The translations under genes and the position numbers were made by a program. Source: SIG622 sp045652245 (lineage in GTDB: Bacteria > Bacillota > Clostridia > Oscillospirales > CAG-382). From it: 25,756 nucleotides of DNA. The notes below the pieces were generated by a model. The model did not search any database and was not told the DNA's origin. It saw only the letters and a list, made by a program, of their open reading frames with translations. The DNA lies in contig JAZRTY010000009.1 in assembly GCA_045652245.1 (NCBI GenBank), positions 1 through 25,756 of the forward strand. Reading direction: 5' to 3'. Shown in pieces: positions 16,162 to 24,260 of the stretch (within the stretch, counting starts at the first letter, position 1; every line of letters begins with the position of its first letter).

Positions 16162-17202
16162 ATGTCAAGCAAATGGAAATACGCAGACTTACCTGCTCAA
16201 ACAAGACTTGATATGCTGAAGAACGGCAATAAAGACCTTTTTGATGAAGAGGTTGCAAGAACAAAAGAGGTTATGGATGCCCGTCGTGAAGTCGGACTTG
16301 ATACAGATGCACAGGAAAAGTGGATTGATAATGTGGGATATAACTACAATCTTCATCTTGCAGGTAAGGCAGGTGAAAGCCCTGATAACGTAAGTAAAAC
16401 CGGATATGCAAATATTTACTACACTCCGAAGGACCGTTCGTCGGGTGGCAGTAAAATAAAGCCGAATACCGGAAGAACTGCAATCGGAGTTGCAAGAGAA
16501 CATATCGAAAAGGCAGCAGAGAGTGCAAGTGAGGAAATCCGAAAAAAATATACTTTGCTGAAGGAACAGACAAGGGAAGAATTTTCCGAAAAGTCACCTA
16601 TCTTGCGTGAAATGCTTATAAACAGCGGAGCTTCACTTGAAGGTGGCAGGGCTAAGCAATTTTTTGCAGATATACAGAAAAATCTCGATTCGGTTTATGA
16701 TGAGTATGATAAGGCTATGAATGAGGAGCTTGAAAATGTCGGCAGAATGTACGCACAGATGGAGAATAAGCTTACAGAATACCGTAACAGCGGTGTATAT
16801 GAGCCGTCGCTGATTTCTGTTGCACAGGAGCTTGTTAAAGGACTCAGACAAACCGGTAAAATTGAATATCCGAAGTTAAGTTCACTAAAGATGGAAACGC
16901 AAAAGAGTGAAAATCAGGAGTTTCTTCCGGACACGGTCTCAAAAGAGAATGTCCGTACCGAGTCTGACAGGGCTGAGGCAGAAATGCCGGTACAGGCAGA
17001 CAATGTTTACAACAATGAAGAAAAATCCGATTTCGAAAAAGCCAGAAGCAAGGCGATGGTTTCGATTCTGACTGCAATGAGCGATTTGACAAGTGAAAAC
17101 CTCAAAAGGGCATTTGAGGATATGGGGCTTACCAAAGAGAATGTAAATGCAATTTTAAAAAGAATACGGGAAAAGGTGACTCAACAAATGAAGGTTGACT
17201 AA
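16162..17202 (+). CDS. Helical protein of unknown function, last gene of head operon
   Basis: I recognise no family. The 346-residue protein is strongly helical and charged and has no signal peptide or membrane span. The N-terminal part contains EKWIDNVGYNYNLHLAGKAG, somewhat like the short aromatic segments of phage internal or ejection proteins. Residues about 110-215 are likely coiled coil. Residues 235-290 are low-complexity linker. The C-terminal helices (ILTAMSDLTSENLKRAFEDM) resemble a small helical bundle. ATG 16162 has AAAAGGAG upstream; a GTG at 16153 is less well spaced. Position after the neck genes suggests an internal virion protein or cargo, but this is inference only. Confidence 0.7.
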   Translation: MSSKWKYADLPAQTRLDMLKNGNKDLFDEEVARTKEVMDARREVGLDTDAQEKWIDNVGYNYNLHLAGKAGESPDNVSKTGYANIYYTPKDRSSGGSKIKPNTGRTAIGVAREHIEKAAESASEEIRKKYTLLKEQTREEFSEKSPILREMLINSGASLEGGRAKQFFADIQKNLDSVYDEYDKAMNEELENVGRMYAQMENKLTEYRNSGVYEPSLISVAQELVKGLRQTGKIEYPKLSSLKMETQKSENQEFLPDTVSKENVRTESDRAEAEMPVQADNVYNNEEKSDFEKARSKAMVSILTAMSDLTSENLKRAFEDMGLTKENVNAILKRIREKVTQQMKVD

Positions 17203-17220
17203 GTACATAAGGCAAAAATA

Positions 17221-17260
17221 AAGAGAAGACTCGTGGTAACATACGAATCTTCTCTTTTTT
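17221..17260 (+). terminator. Intrinsic terminator of the head operon
   Basis: A 14-bp stem (17221-17234 with 17243-17256, one C-A mismatch), an 8-nt loop and a T-tract (17255-17260) make a strong terminator 18 nt after the last head gene. It separates the SOS operon from the TerB cassette. Confidence 0.9.
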
Positions 17261-17270
17261 CTTTGTCAGT

Positions 17271-17286
17271 ATTTGTACATACAAAT
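17271..17286. promoter_or_regulatory. Palindrome in the head operon-TerB cassette gap
   Basis: ATTTGTA and TACAAAT are separated by 2 nt (7-bp arms), which could be an operator. It is 115 nt upstream of the cassette -35. Nothing else identifiable is seen in 17287-17400. Confidence 0.35.
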
Positions 17287-17401
17287 GCAATGCCGGTTCT
17301 AATACGCTTTGTTTTTCAAATCTTCGCTAACGACATTGCGTTTTTTTGCAGAGGGGTTTTTAAATTTATTAAAGAAGAATTGATTTTATGTGCAAAATTA
17401 C

Positions 17402-17430
17402 TTGACGAATGCAAAAAAATAGGGTAAAAT
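17402..17430 (+). promoter_or_regulatory. Sigma-A promoter of the TerB-ATPase-helicase cassette
   Basis: TTGACG (17402-17407) and TAAAAT (17425-17430) are separated by 17 nt, and a second AT-rich TATAAT lies at 17433-17438. No GAAC-N4-GTTC box is present, so this cassette does not look directly SOS-controlled. AAAGGAGAGGG (17455-17465) precedes the first start codon. Confidence 0.7.
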
Positions 17431-17469
17431 AATATAATACCTATTTTTATTGTAAAGGAGAGGGAGAAT

Positions 17470-18906
17470 ATGCCGTCTTTTGAAACGGGTCCGGTTGAAA
17501 ATATCGCCTTAAAGGCTTGCGAAGCTGTTTTATGTGATTTTAATTTCAGCGCAAAGCTCCTGTCCGAATATGATAAATTTAAGGTATTTCAAAAAGCATC
17601 AAGAATATATCTCTCCTCTGACAGGGTACTTTTGCAGCGGCTTTGCAATATTTATATTTCGGAGCTTGTAAAGGGAGTAATTTCCGGAAAGCTTCAGCTT
17701 GACTCTGCTGTTTCAGAAATGCTTGATATATATAACAGGTATGCACAGCTTGAAAATCTGCGAAAAAAAATACCGGAATGGATTTTTGACCTTTATATTG
17801 TAAATGAGAACCTTGACGGGCTTTATGAGCTTTTTAAAAAGGAAAGAGTAGATTTTCCGTTAAAGTGTGATTTCCTGATATACGACTATCTGAAGGAGTT
17901 TTTTTCCTCTTCTGAAGGGGATATACGGGAAAGACTTTTTGAGTTTCTGCCGTCTGTCTGCTCGTACAGGTATTATGAAATGCCGCATTTTACCGAAAAC
18001 ATTGATATATGCTCTCGTGTAATGAGCAAGGCTCTGGAGGAGCTTTTTGAAGCGGTTTTGTCCCGGCGGGGAAAGGAATATTTTATTCCGGAGAAAAAGA
18101 AGGTGCGTCGCTCTTGCTTTGACGGACTTTATTGTGTCTGTGACGCATTTCGTTTATATGAAATAGAGTATATACCGTACAGTGAAAACGAAGAGCTGAA
18201 TAACCTTATTTGCTGTGCTGTAAAATATACCGACAATATTCTGCGACAAAGCTTTGGCGTGCGTTCAAAGCTTATTGGAGTAGGACTTGAGAAGGAATAC
18301 CGTACACTTATATGTGATATTGTACGGGAAGAATTCCCGTCCTTGAATGTTACGGCAGGTCGTGTCGGCAGAAAACCGAAGGTGAAGAGTATTTGCGAAA
18401 AGTCTGAAAAAAGCGAAAGGGAAATTGCCCGGAGCAATCGCAAAAGAACGCAGGAAATTGTAAGCTCGGTTGACTTTTCACGTGCAAAAGAGCTTGAACG
18501 GGATTCCTGGAAAATCGCCGAGCTTTTCGGCTCGGATTACGAGGGGACAATGCTTGAGTGCGACATCGGGGAAAAGCAAAAATTCGAGGAACCTGAAACA
18601 GCTCGGAATATTCCGAAGAATGAAAAGCAAGCTGTAAGCGAAATTTATGATTACGGGGATTTTACAGAGCTTTTTGAAAATCTTGCTGAAGTTGAGCTTG
18701 GTTTTCTGAAGTGTATTGCTTTGGGGGATAACACCAATGATTATTGCAGAAAACACGGAAAAATGCCACTCGGACTTTGCGCTGAAATTAACGAAAAGTC
18801 GATAGAACTTTTCGGGGATTCGATAATTTGCGAAAGTGGCGACAGATTGCAGCTGTTTCCCGATTATGAGAGGGAAATTTCAGAGATACTTGGGAAAATA
18901 GTGTAA
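17470..18906 (+). CDS. TerB-N/TerB-C domain protein
   Basis: The 478-residue protein carries the two TerB-flanking domains without an obvious central TerB. The N-terminal region (about 20-110; RLCNIYISELVKGVISGKL) fits TerB-N. The last 80 residues fit TerB-C: ELGFLKCIALGDNTND, CRKHGKMPLGLCAEINEKSI, LFGDSIICESGDRLQLFPDY. A lysine-rich linker (about 295-325; RKPKVKSICEKSEKSEREIA) joins them. In comparative studies of Ter systems these domains mark DNA-processing stress cassettes with ATPases and helicases rather than metal resistance alone. It is the first gene of this set, 15 nt before the ATPase gene. The molecular role is unknown; a DNA- or partner-binding adaptor is likely. Confidence 0.78.
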   Translation: MPSFETGPVENIALKACEAVLCDFNFSAKLLSEYDKFKVFQKASRIYLSSDRVLLQRLCNIYISELVKGVISGKLQLDSAVSEMLDIYNRYAQLENLRKKIPEWIFDLYIVNENLDGLYELFKKERVDFPLKCDFLIYDYLKEFFSSSEGDIRERLFEFLPSVCSYRYYEMPHFTENIDICSRVMSKALEELFEAVLSRRGKEYFIPEKKKVRRSCFDGLYCVCDAFRLYEIEYIPYSENEELNNLICCAVKYTDNILRQSFGVRSKLIGVGLEKEYRTLICDIVREEFPSLNVTAGRVGRKPKVKSICEKSEKSEREIARSNRKRTQEIVSSVDFSRAKELERDSWKIAELFGSDYEGTMLECDIGEKQKFEEPETARNIPKNEKQAVSEIYDYGDFTELFENLAEVELGFLKCIALGDNTNDYCRKHGKMPLGLCAEINEKSIELFGDSIICESGDRLQLFPDYEREISEILGKIV

Positions 18907-18921
18907 AGTGAGGGAAGAAAA

Positions 18922-20271
18922 ATGTCACAGAATAATATAAAGCTTTCAAAGAGGGTACTTGGAGTACTGCTGGGCTCAATAGGTGCAGGAGTTGTACCGA
19001 GAATCGGGCTTGAATATATTGCAATCGGCAGAAATGATGAGGTATCAGCACTCCTTCGTGACCTTGAAGATATTTCCGAAGGGATGTGTACGGTAAAGTT
19101 CATAATCGGAAGATACGGAAGCGGTAAGAGCTTTTTACTTCGTCTTTACGAAAATCACGCACAAAAAGAGGGCTTTGTTACTGCTTCCTGCGACCTGTCG
19201 CCCGAACGCAGACTTACAGGTACAAGAAGTCAGGGACTTGCGACCTACCGTGAGCTTATGCGTAATTGCGCTTGTAAATCAAGTCCCGACGGTGGAGCGC
19301 TTTCGGTGATACTGTCAAGATGGCTCGGTGAAATCGGCACAAGAGCTGTAAGTGAAGGAATAGAGATAGACAGTGAGGACTTTTCAAAATATGTAAGACA
19401 GGAAATTTTCAAGGTCTGCACAGAGCTTGAAACTATGGTAAACGGCTTTGATTTTGCAAAGGTGCTTTGGAGTTACTATGAAGGCTATGCAAAGGGTGAC
19501 GATAACAAGCAAGCCTATGCACTCAAGTGGCTTCGTGGTGAATATGCCACAAAGCTTGAGGCAAGGACAGAGCTTTCGGTTTCCTCTGTTATAAATGACG
19601 AGAACTGGTATGACTATATAAAGCTTATGTCGGTATTTTTCAGAAAAATCGGTTATCGTGGTTTTATTTTGTACATTGACGAATGTGTGAACCTTTATAA
19701 AATCCCAAACAGGGTATCAAGAGAAAATAACTACGAAAAAATACTTTCAATGTTCAATGACACAATGCAGGGAAGGGCTACGGGACTCGGAATATATTTT
19801 GGCGGCACCCCCGAATTTTTAGAGGATAAGGCAAAAGGGCTTTACAGCTATGAGGCGCTTCGTTCAAGACTTGCGCAGTCGAAATTTGCAAAAGATGAAA
19901 ATACCGAAATCAAGAATTTTCTCACTCCCGTTATCCGTCTTTCAACTCTTACCGGTGAGGAGCTGTTTGCACTTCTCGGAAAGCTTGTGACCATTCATTC
20001 CCTTTATTATGGCTATGAAAAGGATGGCACAAATGTGGCAATTTCAGACGAGGAAAAGCTGGAATTCTTAAAAATCTACGGTGAGAAAATGGGTGCTGAT
20101 ACTCTGCTTACTCCCCGTGAGGTAATACGTGATTTTCTCTCGGTGCTGAATATTCTTATGCAAAATCCGTCAGTGAATTTTGCTCATGTCATCGGAAGTG
20201 AAGAATTATCGCAGAACACGCAAAAAGAAGAAAATGAATTTGATAAGGCTTTCGCAAGCTTTGATTTATAA
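18922..20271 (+). CDS. P-loop ATPase, BrxD-like (DUF2791)
   Basis: This 449-residue AAA-type ATPase has Walker A GRYGSGKS (residues 63-70) and Walker B ILYIDE with Asp253-Glu254. A characteristic DUF2791 signature follows Walker A: FVTASCDLSPERRLTGTRSQ, then a YREL segment. A sensor-like GIYFGGTPEFLEDKAKGLYS follows the Walker B. In BREX type 2/6 loci BrxD belongs to this family and pairs with an Lhr-like helicase, exactly the pairing here. Loading or remodelling of the helicase on DNA is the likely job. It sits 15 nt after the TerB protein and 30 nt before the helicase. All ATPase residues look intact. Confidence 0.88.
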   Translation: MSQNNIKLSKRVLGVLLGSIGAGVVPRIGLEYIAIGRNDEVSALLRDLEDISEGMCTVKFIIGRYGSGKSFLLRLYENHAQKEGFVTASCDLSPERRLTGTRSQGLATYRELMRNCACKSSPDGGALSVILSRWLGEIGTRAVSEGIEIDSEDFSKYVRQEIFKVCTELETMVNGFDFAKVLWSYYEGYAKGDDNKQAYALKWLRGEYATKLEARTELSVSSVINDENWYDYIKLMSVFFRKIGYRGFILYIDECVNLYKIPNRVSRENNYEKILSMFNDTMQGRATGLGIYFGGTPEFLEDKAKGLYSYEALRSRLAQSKFAKDENTEIKNFLTPVIRLSTLTGEELFALLGKLVTIHSLYYGYEKDGTNVAISDEEKLEFLKIYGEKMGADTLLTPREVIRDFLSVLNILMQNPSVNFAHVIGSEELSQNTQKEENEFDKAFASFDL

Positions 20272-20301
20272 TTAAAAACACAGAAAGGCAGGTGAAGATA
20301 A

Positions 20302-22455
20302 ATGAACGAAAGCTTCAAAAGGTTATCCCCGAGGATTCGTGAGTATATCTTCACCAATTTCGGTTGGGACAGCCTTCGGCCGTCTCAGGAGGCAGCAATA
20401 GAGGTAATTCTCGGCAGTGAGGATAATCTGCTTCTTTCCTGTGGAACGTCATCGGGTAAAACCGAGGCTGCATTTTTGCCGATACTCACAAAAATAGAAA
20501 AAGAAAAAAGAGCCGGCACATCGGTGCTTTATATTGCACCCTTAAAGGCACTGCTCAATGACCAGTTTGAAAGAATATCGGTTTTGTGTGAGTATCTCGG
20601 ACTTACCGTGAGCAGACGACACGGTGATGTTTCGCAAAGCAATAAAGAGGACTATCTTGAAAATCCGTCGGATATTTTGCAGATTACTCCCGAATCTCTT
20701 GAAAGCCTGTTGATTAACAGATATGAAAAAATCCCCGAAATTTTCGGGAACCTTAAATATATCGTTATAGACGAAATATCTGCCATGCTCGGCGAGGACA
20801 GAGGTATGCAGGTAATTTGTCTTGTTGCAAGGATTATCAAAAGCTGCAATATAAAAGCACAGATTTCGGCTCTGTCGGCAACTGTCGGAGATACAAGGGC
20901 TGTGTGTGAGCTTCTTACAATGTGTAACGGAAGAAACACAGCCTGTCCTGAAATCCCCGAACAGATAAAGCGTGTTTCCTTGCTGTTTGAGCATTTCGAT
21001 ACCGTCAGGGAACGGAATGAATTTCTGTTCTCGGCAATTAAGAATAAAAATGCTATTGTCTTTTCGCAAAGCCGTGATGAAACAGAAAAAATAACAGCAT
21101 CGCTTCGTGAAATATCAAATAAAAATCACACCGATACCGATATTTATATTCATCACGGTAATATTTCGGCACAAATGAGAAAAGAAGCAGAGGAAGCACT
21201 AAGGGACAACAGTAAAAATACTGTTGTGTGTGCTACAAATACTTTGGAGCTTGGAATTGATATAGGTAAAATTGACAGGGTTGTATCGGTTGGAGCTACA
21301 AGCTCGGTTTCAAGCTTTCTTCAACGCCTTGGCAGAAGTGGCAGACGTGATAATATATCCGAAATGCTCTCGGTTTTCTGCCGTGACGAGAACAAAGTAT
21401 CGGAAAAGGAGCTTCCCGACTTTTCACTTGTTCAGGCAATAGCAATCCTTGAACTGTACAAACGTGAAAAATTTGTCGAGAGGGTGGAACATACAAGACT
21501 TCCGTATAGCCTGCTGTGCCACCAGACACTTGCAATACTTGCAGGTACACCTGAGGGGTTATCGCTTCCAAGACTTGCGCAAAGTGTGCTGACCTTGCCA
21601 CCCTTTAAAAATATAACTGTCGAGGACTACAAAATACTGCTTTCGCATCTTTCAAAGGAACGCTATATCGAAAAGCTTTCCGACGGCAAGGTTATAATCG
21701 GAGTAAATGCCGAAAAGCTTATTTCGGGATTTACATTTTACTCTGTTTTTTGTGAAGATTATAAATTTACGGTAAAAGACGAAAACGGAAGGAATATCGG
21801 CGAAATAAGCAGCAAAATAGATGTCGGCGAAAAATTCTCACTCGCCGGAAAAACCTGGCTTTGTACCAATACCGATAAAAACGCAGGTGTAATTTATGCT
21901 GTTGCCTCACAGGGAAAGGCGCAAACGGCAGCAGGTTACGGACAATTCGGGCTTGACAGAAGAGTTGCATACTATGCAAGACTTGTGCTTGAGGAAAAGA
22001 AAATATATCCGTATCTCGGAAAGAGAGCAAGAAAGGAACTAATAAATATTAGAGAAAGAATCAGGAACGAGGATGTTTTAGGGTATCCGTTAAAACAAAT
22101 CGGTGAAGAGCTGTGGGCACTGTATACCTTTTGCGGAAGTGCTGCGCAGAACACGATTTACCGATATATCAAGAGTATAACAGGCAGCCTTATAACATCA
22201 AGACACGTTATTGAAAGTCCTTTCCTGATTACCTTCAGAATGACCGAAAACGAGCTTCCGGAATTTTTAGAGCTTCTTCGCAAAAATATGCGTGTTATGA
22301 AAACAAATCCCGATATTCTCTTTGAGGACAGAGAGGTACTGCGACTTGAAAAGTACGATTATCTCGTACCGGAGGTGCTTTTGAAAAAGGGCTATCTTTA
22401 TGACAGAACAGATGTTGAGGGTGCAGAAAAAGTACTTTGCCGACTTTTTAAATAA
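20302..22455 (+). CDS. Lhr-like superfamily 2 DEAD/DEAH helicase (BrxHI-like)
   Basis: This 717-residue ATP-dependent helicase has the SF2 motifs in order: a Q-motif region LRPSQEAAI, motif I GTSSGKTE (48-55), Ia APLKALLND, Ib ITPESLES, motif II DEIS (157-160, a DEXH-type variant), III SALSATV, IV VFSQSRDE, V CATNTLELGIDIG and VI QRLGRSGRR. The C-terminal 350 residues are the Lhr-like winged-helix and beta-rich extension and end in an EYD-type region. Motif II has Ile-Ser instead of the common Cys-His, seen in some Lhr-like enzymes. It is co-transcribed with the BrxD-like ATPase (30-nt gap, AGGTGA site). Likely unwinds or remodels DNA in defence or repair. Confidence 0.9.
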   Translation: MNESFKRLSPRIREYIFTNFGWDSLRPSQEAAIEVILGSEDNLLLSCGTSSGKTEAAFLPILTKIEKEKRAGTSVLYIAPLKALLNDQFERISVLCEYLGLTVSRRHGDVSQSNKEDYLENPSDILQITPESLESLLINRYEKIPEIFGNLKYIVIDEISAMLGEDRGMQVICLVARIIKSCNIKAQISALSATVGDTRAVCELLTMCNGRNTACPEIPEQIKRVSLLFEHFDTVRERNEFLFSAIKNKNAIVFSQSRDETEKITASLREISNKNHTDTDIYIHHGNISAQMRKEAEEALRDNSKNTVVCATNTLELGIDIGKIDRVVSVGATSSVSSFLQRLGRSGRRDNISEMLSVFCRDENKVSEKELPDFSLVQAIAILELYKREKFVERVEHTRLPYSLLCHQTLAILAGTPEGLSLPRLAQSVLTLPPFKNITVEDYKILLSHLSKERYIEKLSDGKVIIGVNAEKLISGFTFYSVFCEDYKFTVKDENGRNIGEISSKIDVGEKFSLAGKTWLCTNTDKNAGVIYAVASQGKAQTAAGYGQFGLDRRVAYYARLVLEEKKIYPYLGKRARKELINIRERIRNEDVLGYPLKQIGEELWALYTFCGSAAQNTIYRYIKSITGSLITSRHVIESPFLITFRMTENELPEFLELLRKNMRVMKTNPDILFEDREVLRLEKYDYLVPEVLLKKGYLYDRTDVEGAEKVLCRLFK

Positions 22456-22514
22456 TATTTAAAATTGTAACACAATCTATATGTATATTGAAATTTTGAT
22501 GAGCAGGAGAAAAA

Positions 22515-23837
22515 ATGAAACTTACAGAATTAAAATATGCAATAGAAAGCGGAGCTTACGACAAAGCTTTTTCAGCTCTGTATGGAAAAGACTTTGACAA
22601 AGCAGCAGTTTATGAAAGATATCTTAAGGCAGTAGACGGCTTTTTCGAAAATTATAAGGAATTTGTGTCACAGGAAACAGAAATAAATCTCTTTTCTGTT
22701 CCGGGCAGAAGTGAAATTTGTGGAAATCACACCGACCATAATCACGGGAAGGTAGTAGCGGCAGGAATTTCACTTGACATTATCGCGATTGCCGTAAAGA
22801 CAGAAAAGGCGCAAATCAGGATAAAGTCCGAGGGCTTTCCGGAGGATACAGTATCAACCGAAAATTGCGAAACTGTCGTTGAAAATGAAAAATATAAAGC
22901 ATCGGCGATTATCCGTGGTATGTGCGACGGATTTTTGAAGAATGATTATAAAATCGGTGGCTTCTATGCCTATACTACTTCAGATGTACTCAAAGGCTCG
23001 GGACTTTCCTCGTCTGCTGCCTTTGAGGTAATGGTGGGAAACCTGCTCAATCACTTTTATAATGACGGAAATATAGATAATGTAGAAATTGCAAAGCTTG
23101 CACAGTATTCCGAAAATGTGCATTTCGGAAAACCTTGTGGACTTATGGACCAGATGGCTTGTGCTGTTGGCAGCTTTGTTGCAATTGATTTTAAGGACAC
23201 AAAAAATCCACTTGTAGAAAAGCTTGATTTCAGTCTTTCGGACTTTGGATATTCTCTTTGTATTGTAAATACAGGTGGAAACCATGCAGACCTTAACGAG
23301 GATTATGCGTCAATTCCGTATGAGATGAAATCGGTTGCAAAATATTTCGGAAAAGAAGTACTGCGTGATGTTAAGCTGGAAAGTATTATTGCAAATATTC
23401 CTGCACTTCGTGCAGCGTGTGGTGACAGAGCAATTCTCAGGGCACTTCATTTCTGCAGCGAAAATGTAAGAGCTGAAAATGTAAAAAACGCCTTGAAATC
23501 AGGCGACCTTTCGGGATTTTTGAAGGAAATAAAGAAGTCGGGACTTTCGTCTTTGATGTTGCTTCAAAATACCTATACCACAAAGAATGTTCAGGAGCAG
23601 GGAATTTCTTTAGCCCTTGCCGTGGCTTCCCTGGTGCTTGACACAAAACAGGGTACGGCATACAGAGTTCACGGTGGCGGCTTTGCAGGTACAATTCAAG
23701 GCTTTATGCCGAATGAATATGTAGAGGAGTTTAATGCAGTAATGAAAAGCGTTTTCGGAGAGGGAAGTACTTATGTGCTTACTGTCCGTCCCTTTGGTGC
23801 AGTTCAACTTAAAAAACTATTGGAGGATAAATTATGA
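22515..23837 (+). CDS. galK: Galactokinase-family GHMP kinase
   Basis: The 440-residue enzyme phosphorylates a sugar, probably galactose C1 (Leloir pathway), using ATP. The galactokinase signature is PGRSEICGNHTDHNHG (63-78). The GHMP ATP loop is LKGSGLSSSAAFE (159-171), and GLMDQMAC carries the probable catalytic Asp. The C-terminal GHMP motif is RVHGGGFAGTIQGF. The usual Glu of GEHTDY is Asn here (GNHTDH), a variant I recall from many Clostridia galactokinase-like proteins; substrate is therefore less certain. The N-terminus is about 40 residues longer than in E. coli GalK. CAGGAG precedes ATG. Its TGA overlaps the next ATG by 4 nt. Confidence 0.82.
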   Translation: MKLTELKYAIESGAYDKAFSALYGKDFDKAAVYERYLKAVDGFFENYKEFVSQETEINLFSVPGRSEICGNHTDHNHGKVVAAGISLDIIAIAVKTEKAQIRIKSEGFPEDTVSTENCETVVENEKYKASAIIRGMCDGFLKNDYKIGGFYAYTTSDVLKGSGLSSSAAFEVMVGNLLNHFYNDGNIDNVEIAKLAQYSENVHFGKPCGLMDQMACAVGSFVAIDFKDTKNPLVEKLDFSLSDFGYSLCIVNTGGNHADLNEDYASIPYEMKSVAKYFGKEVLRDVKLESIIANIPALRAACGDRAILRALHFCSENVRAENVKNALKSGDLSGFLKEIKKSGLSSLMLLQNTYTTKNVQEQGISLALAVASLVLDTKQGTAYRVHGGGFAGTIQGFMPNEYVEEFNAVMKSVFGEGSTYVLTVRPFGAVQLKKLLEDKL

Positions 23838-24202
23838 GATACAGGTATAAATTCAAAGGAAGCGAAAGAACAGAGGAAAAGCAGACGGGCATTTCAAAGA
23901 AAAACAGAATGATGCTGTTGCTTTTGTGGAGTGCAGTGGCAGTAGGACTCTATCTTGCTTTTTCTAAAGTTTTTGCACTTGCGACAACGCAGGTTGTTGA
24001 AATTTTCTTGTTTTTAGGGCTTGTACTTTATTGGATATCTGCTTTTCGTGTGCGAAAGCTTATAAAAACGAAAGGCGAGGACGCGCCGGAAATTCCAAAG
24101 CTTGTGGAAAGGGGGAAATATTGTCTGATTTTCGTGCTTCCCCTCGTTTTTATACTTATTTATGATTTTATCGTGACAACAGTTAAATCGTTTGTGATGT
24201 AA
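23834..24202 (+). CDS. Small integral membrane protein, unknown
   Basis: The 122-residue protein has a basic cytosolic N-terminus (about 28 residues) and three hydrophobic spans: MLLLLWSAVAVGLYLAF (27-45), VVEIFLFLGLVLYWISAF (about 53-71) and YCLIFVLPLVFILIYDFIV (about 95-113). No known family is recognised. ATG overlaps the kinase stop codon (ATGA), so translation is coupled. A role with the kinase is unproven. Confidence 0.8.
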   Translation: MRYRYKFKGSERTEEKQTGISKKNRMMLLLLWSAVAVGLYLAFSKVFALATTQVVEIFLFLGLVLYWISAFRVRKLIKTKGEDAPEIPKLVERGKYCLIFVLPLVFILIYDFIVTTVKSFVM

Positions 24203-24204
24203 TG

Positions 24205-24258
24205 TTTTTGGGGGCTTCTCGCCCCCAAACCCCTCGGTCGCTTTTTGAAAAAAGCGAC
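24205..24258. repeat. Hairpins at the outer edge of the left inverted repeat
   Basis: GGGGGC/GCCCCC (24210-24215/24221-24226) and GTCGCTTTTT/AAAAAGCGAC (24237-24246/24249-24258) are hairpins. Related elements flank the right copy (25581-25622), where the first is kept as GGGGC-type pairs and the second is changed. These look like repeat-family modules rather than protein-coding DNA. Confidence 0.6.
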
Positions 24259-24260
24259 GT

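Noticed and set aside
6866..17267. Matching TTTTTT-N-TTTGTC (6866-6878 and 17255-17267) at both outer edges of the SOS operon, as possible attachment-site repeats
   Set aside because: The match is low-complexity T-tract after terminators with one mismatch, too short to claim as att sites; there is no integrase or tRNA nearby.
17470..18906. Calling the TerB-domain protein a tellurite-resistance gene
   Set aside because: Only the flanking TerB-N/TerB-C type domains are suggested; no terC, terD or terZ neighbours and no metal-resistance context.
17470..22455. Calling the cassette a BREX system
   Set aside because: Only the ATPase and the helicase resemble BREX parts. PglX, PglZ, BrxA and BrxC are absent from the window.
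22445..22464. AT-only stem after the helicase gene (TTTTAAAT/ATTTAAAA)
   Set aside because: Only A-T pairs, weak, and no T-tract follows; not called a terminator.
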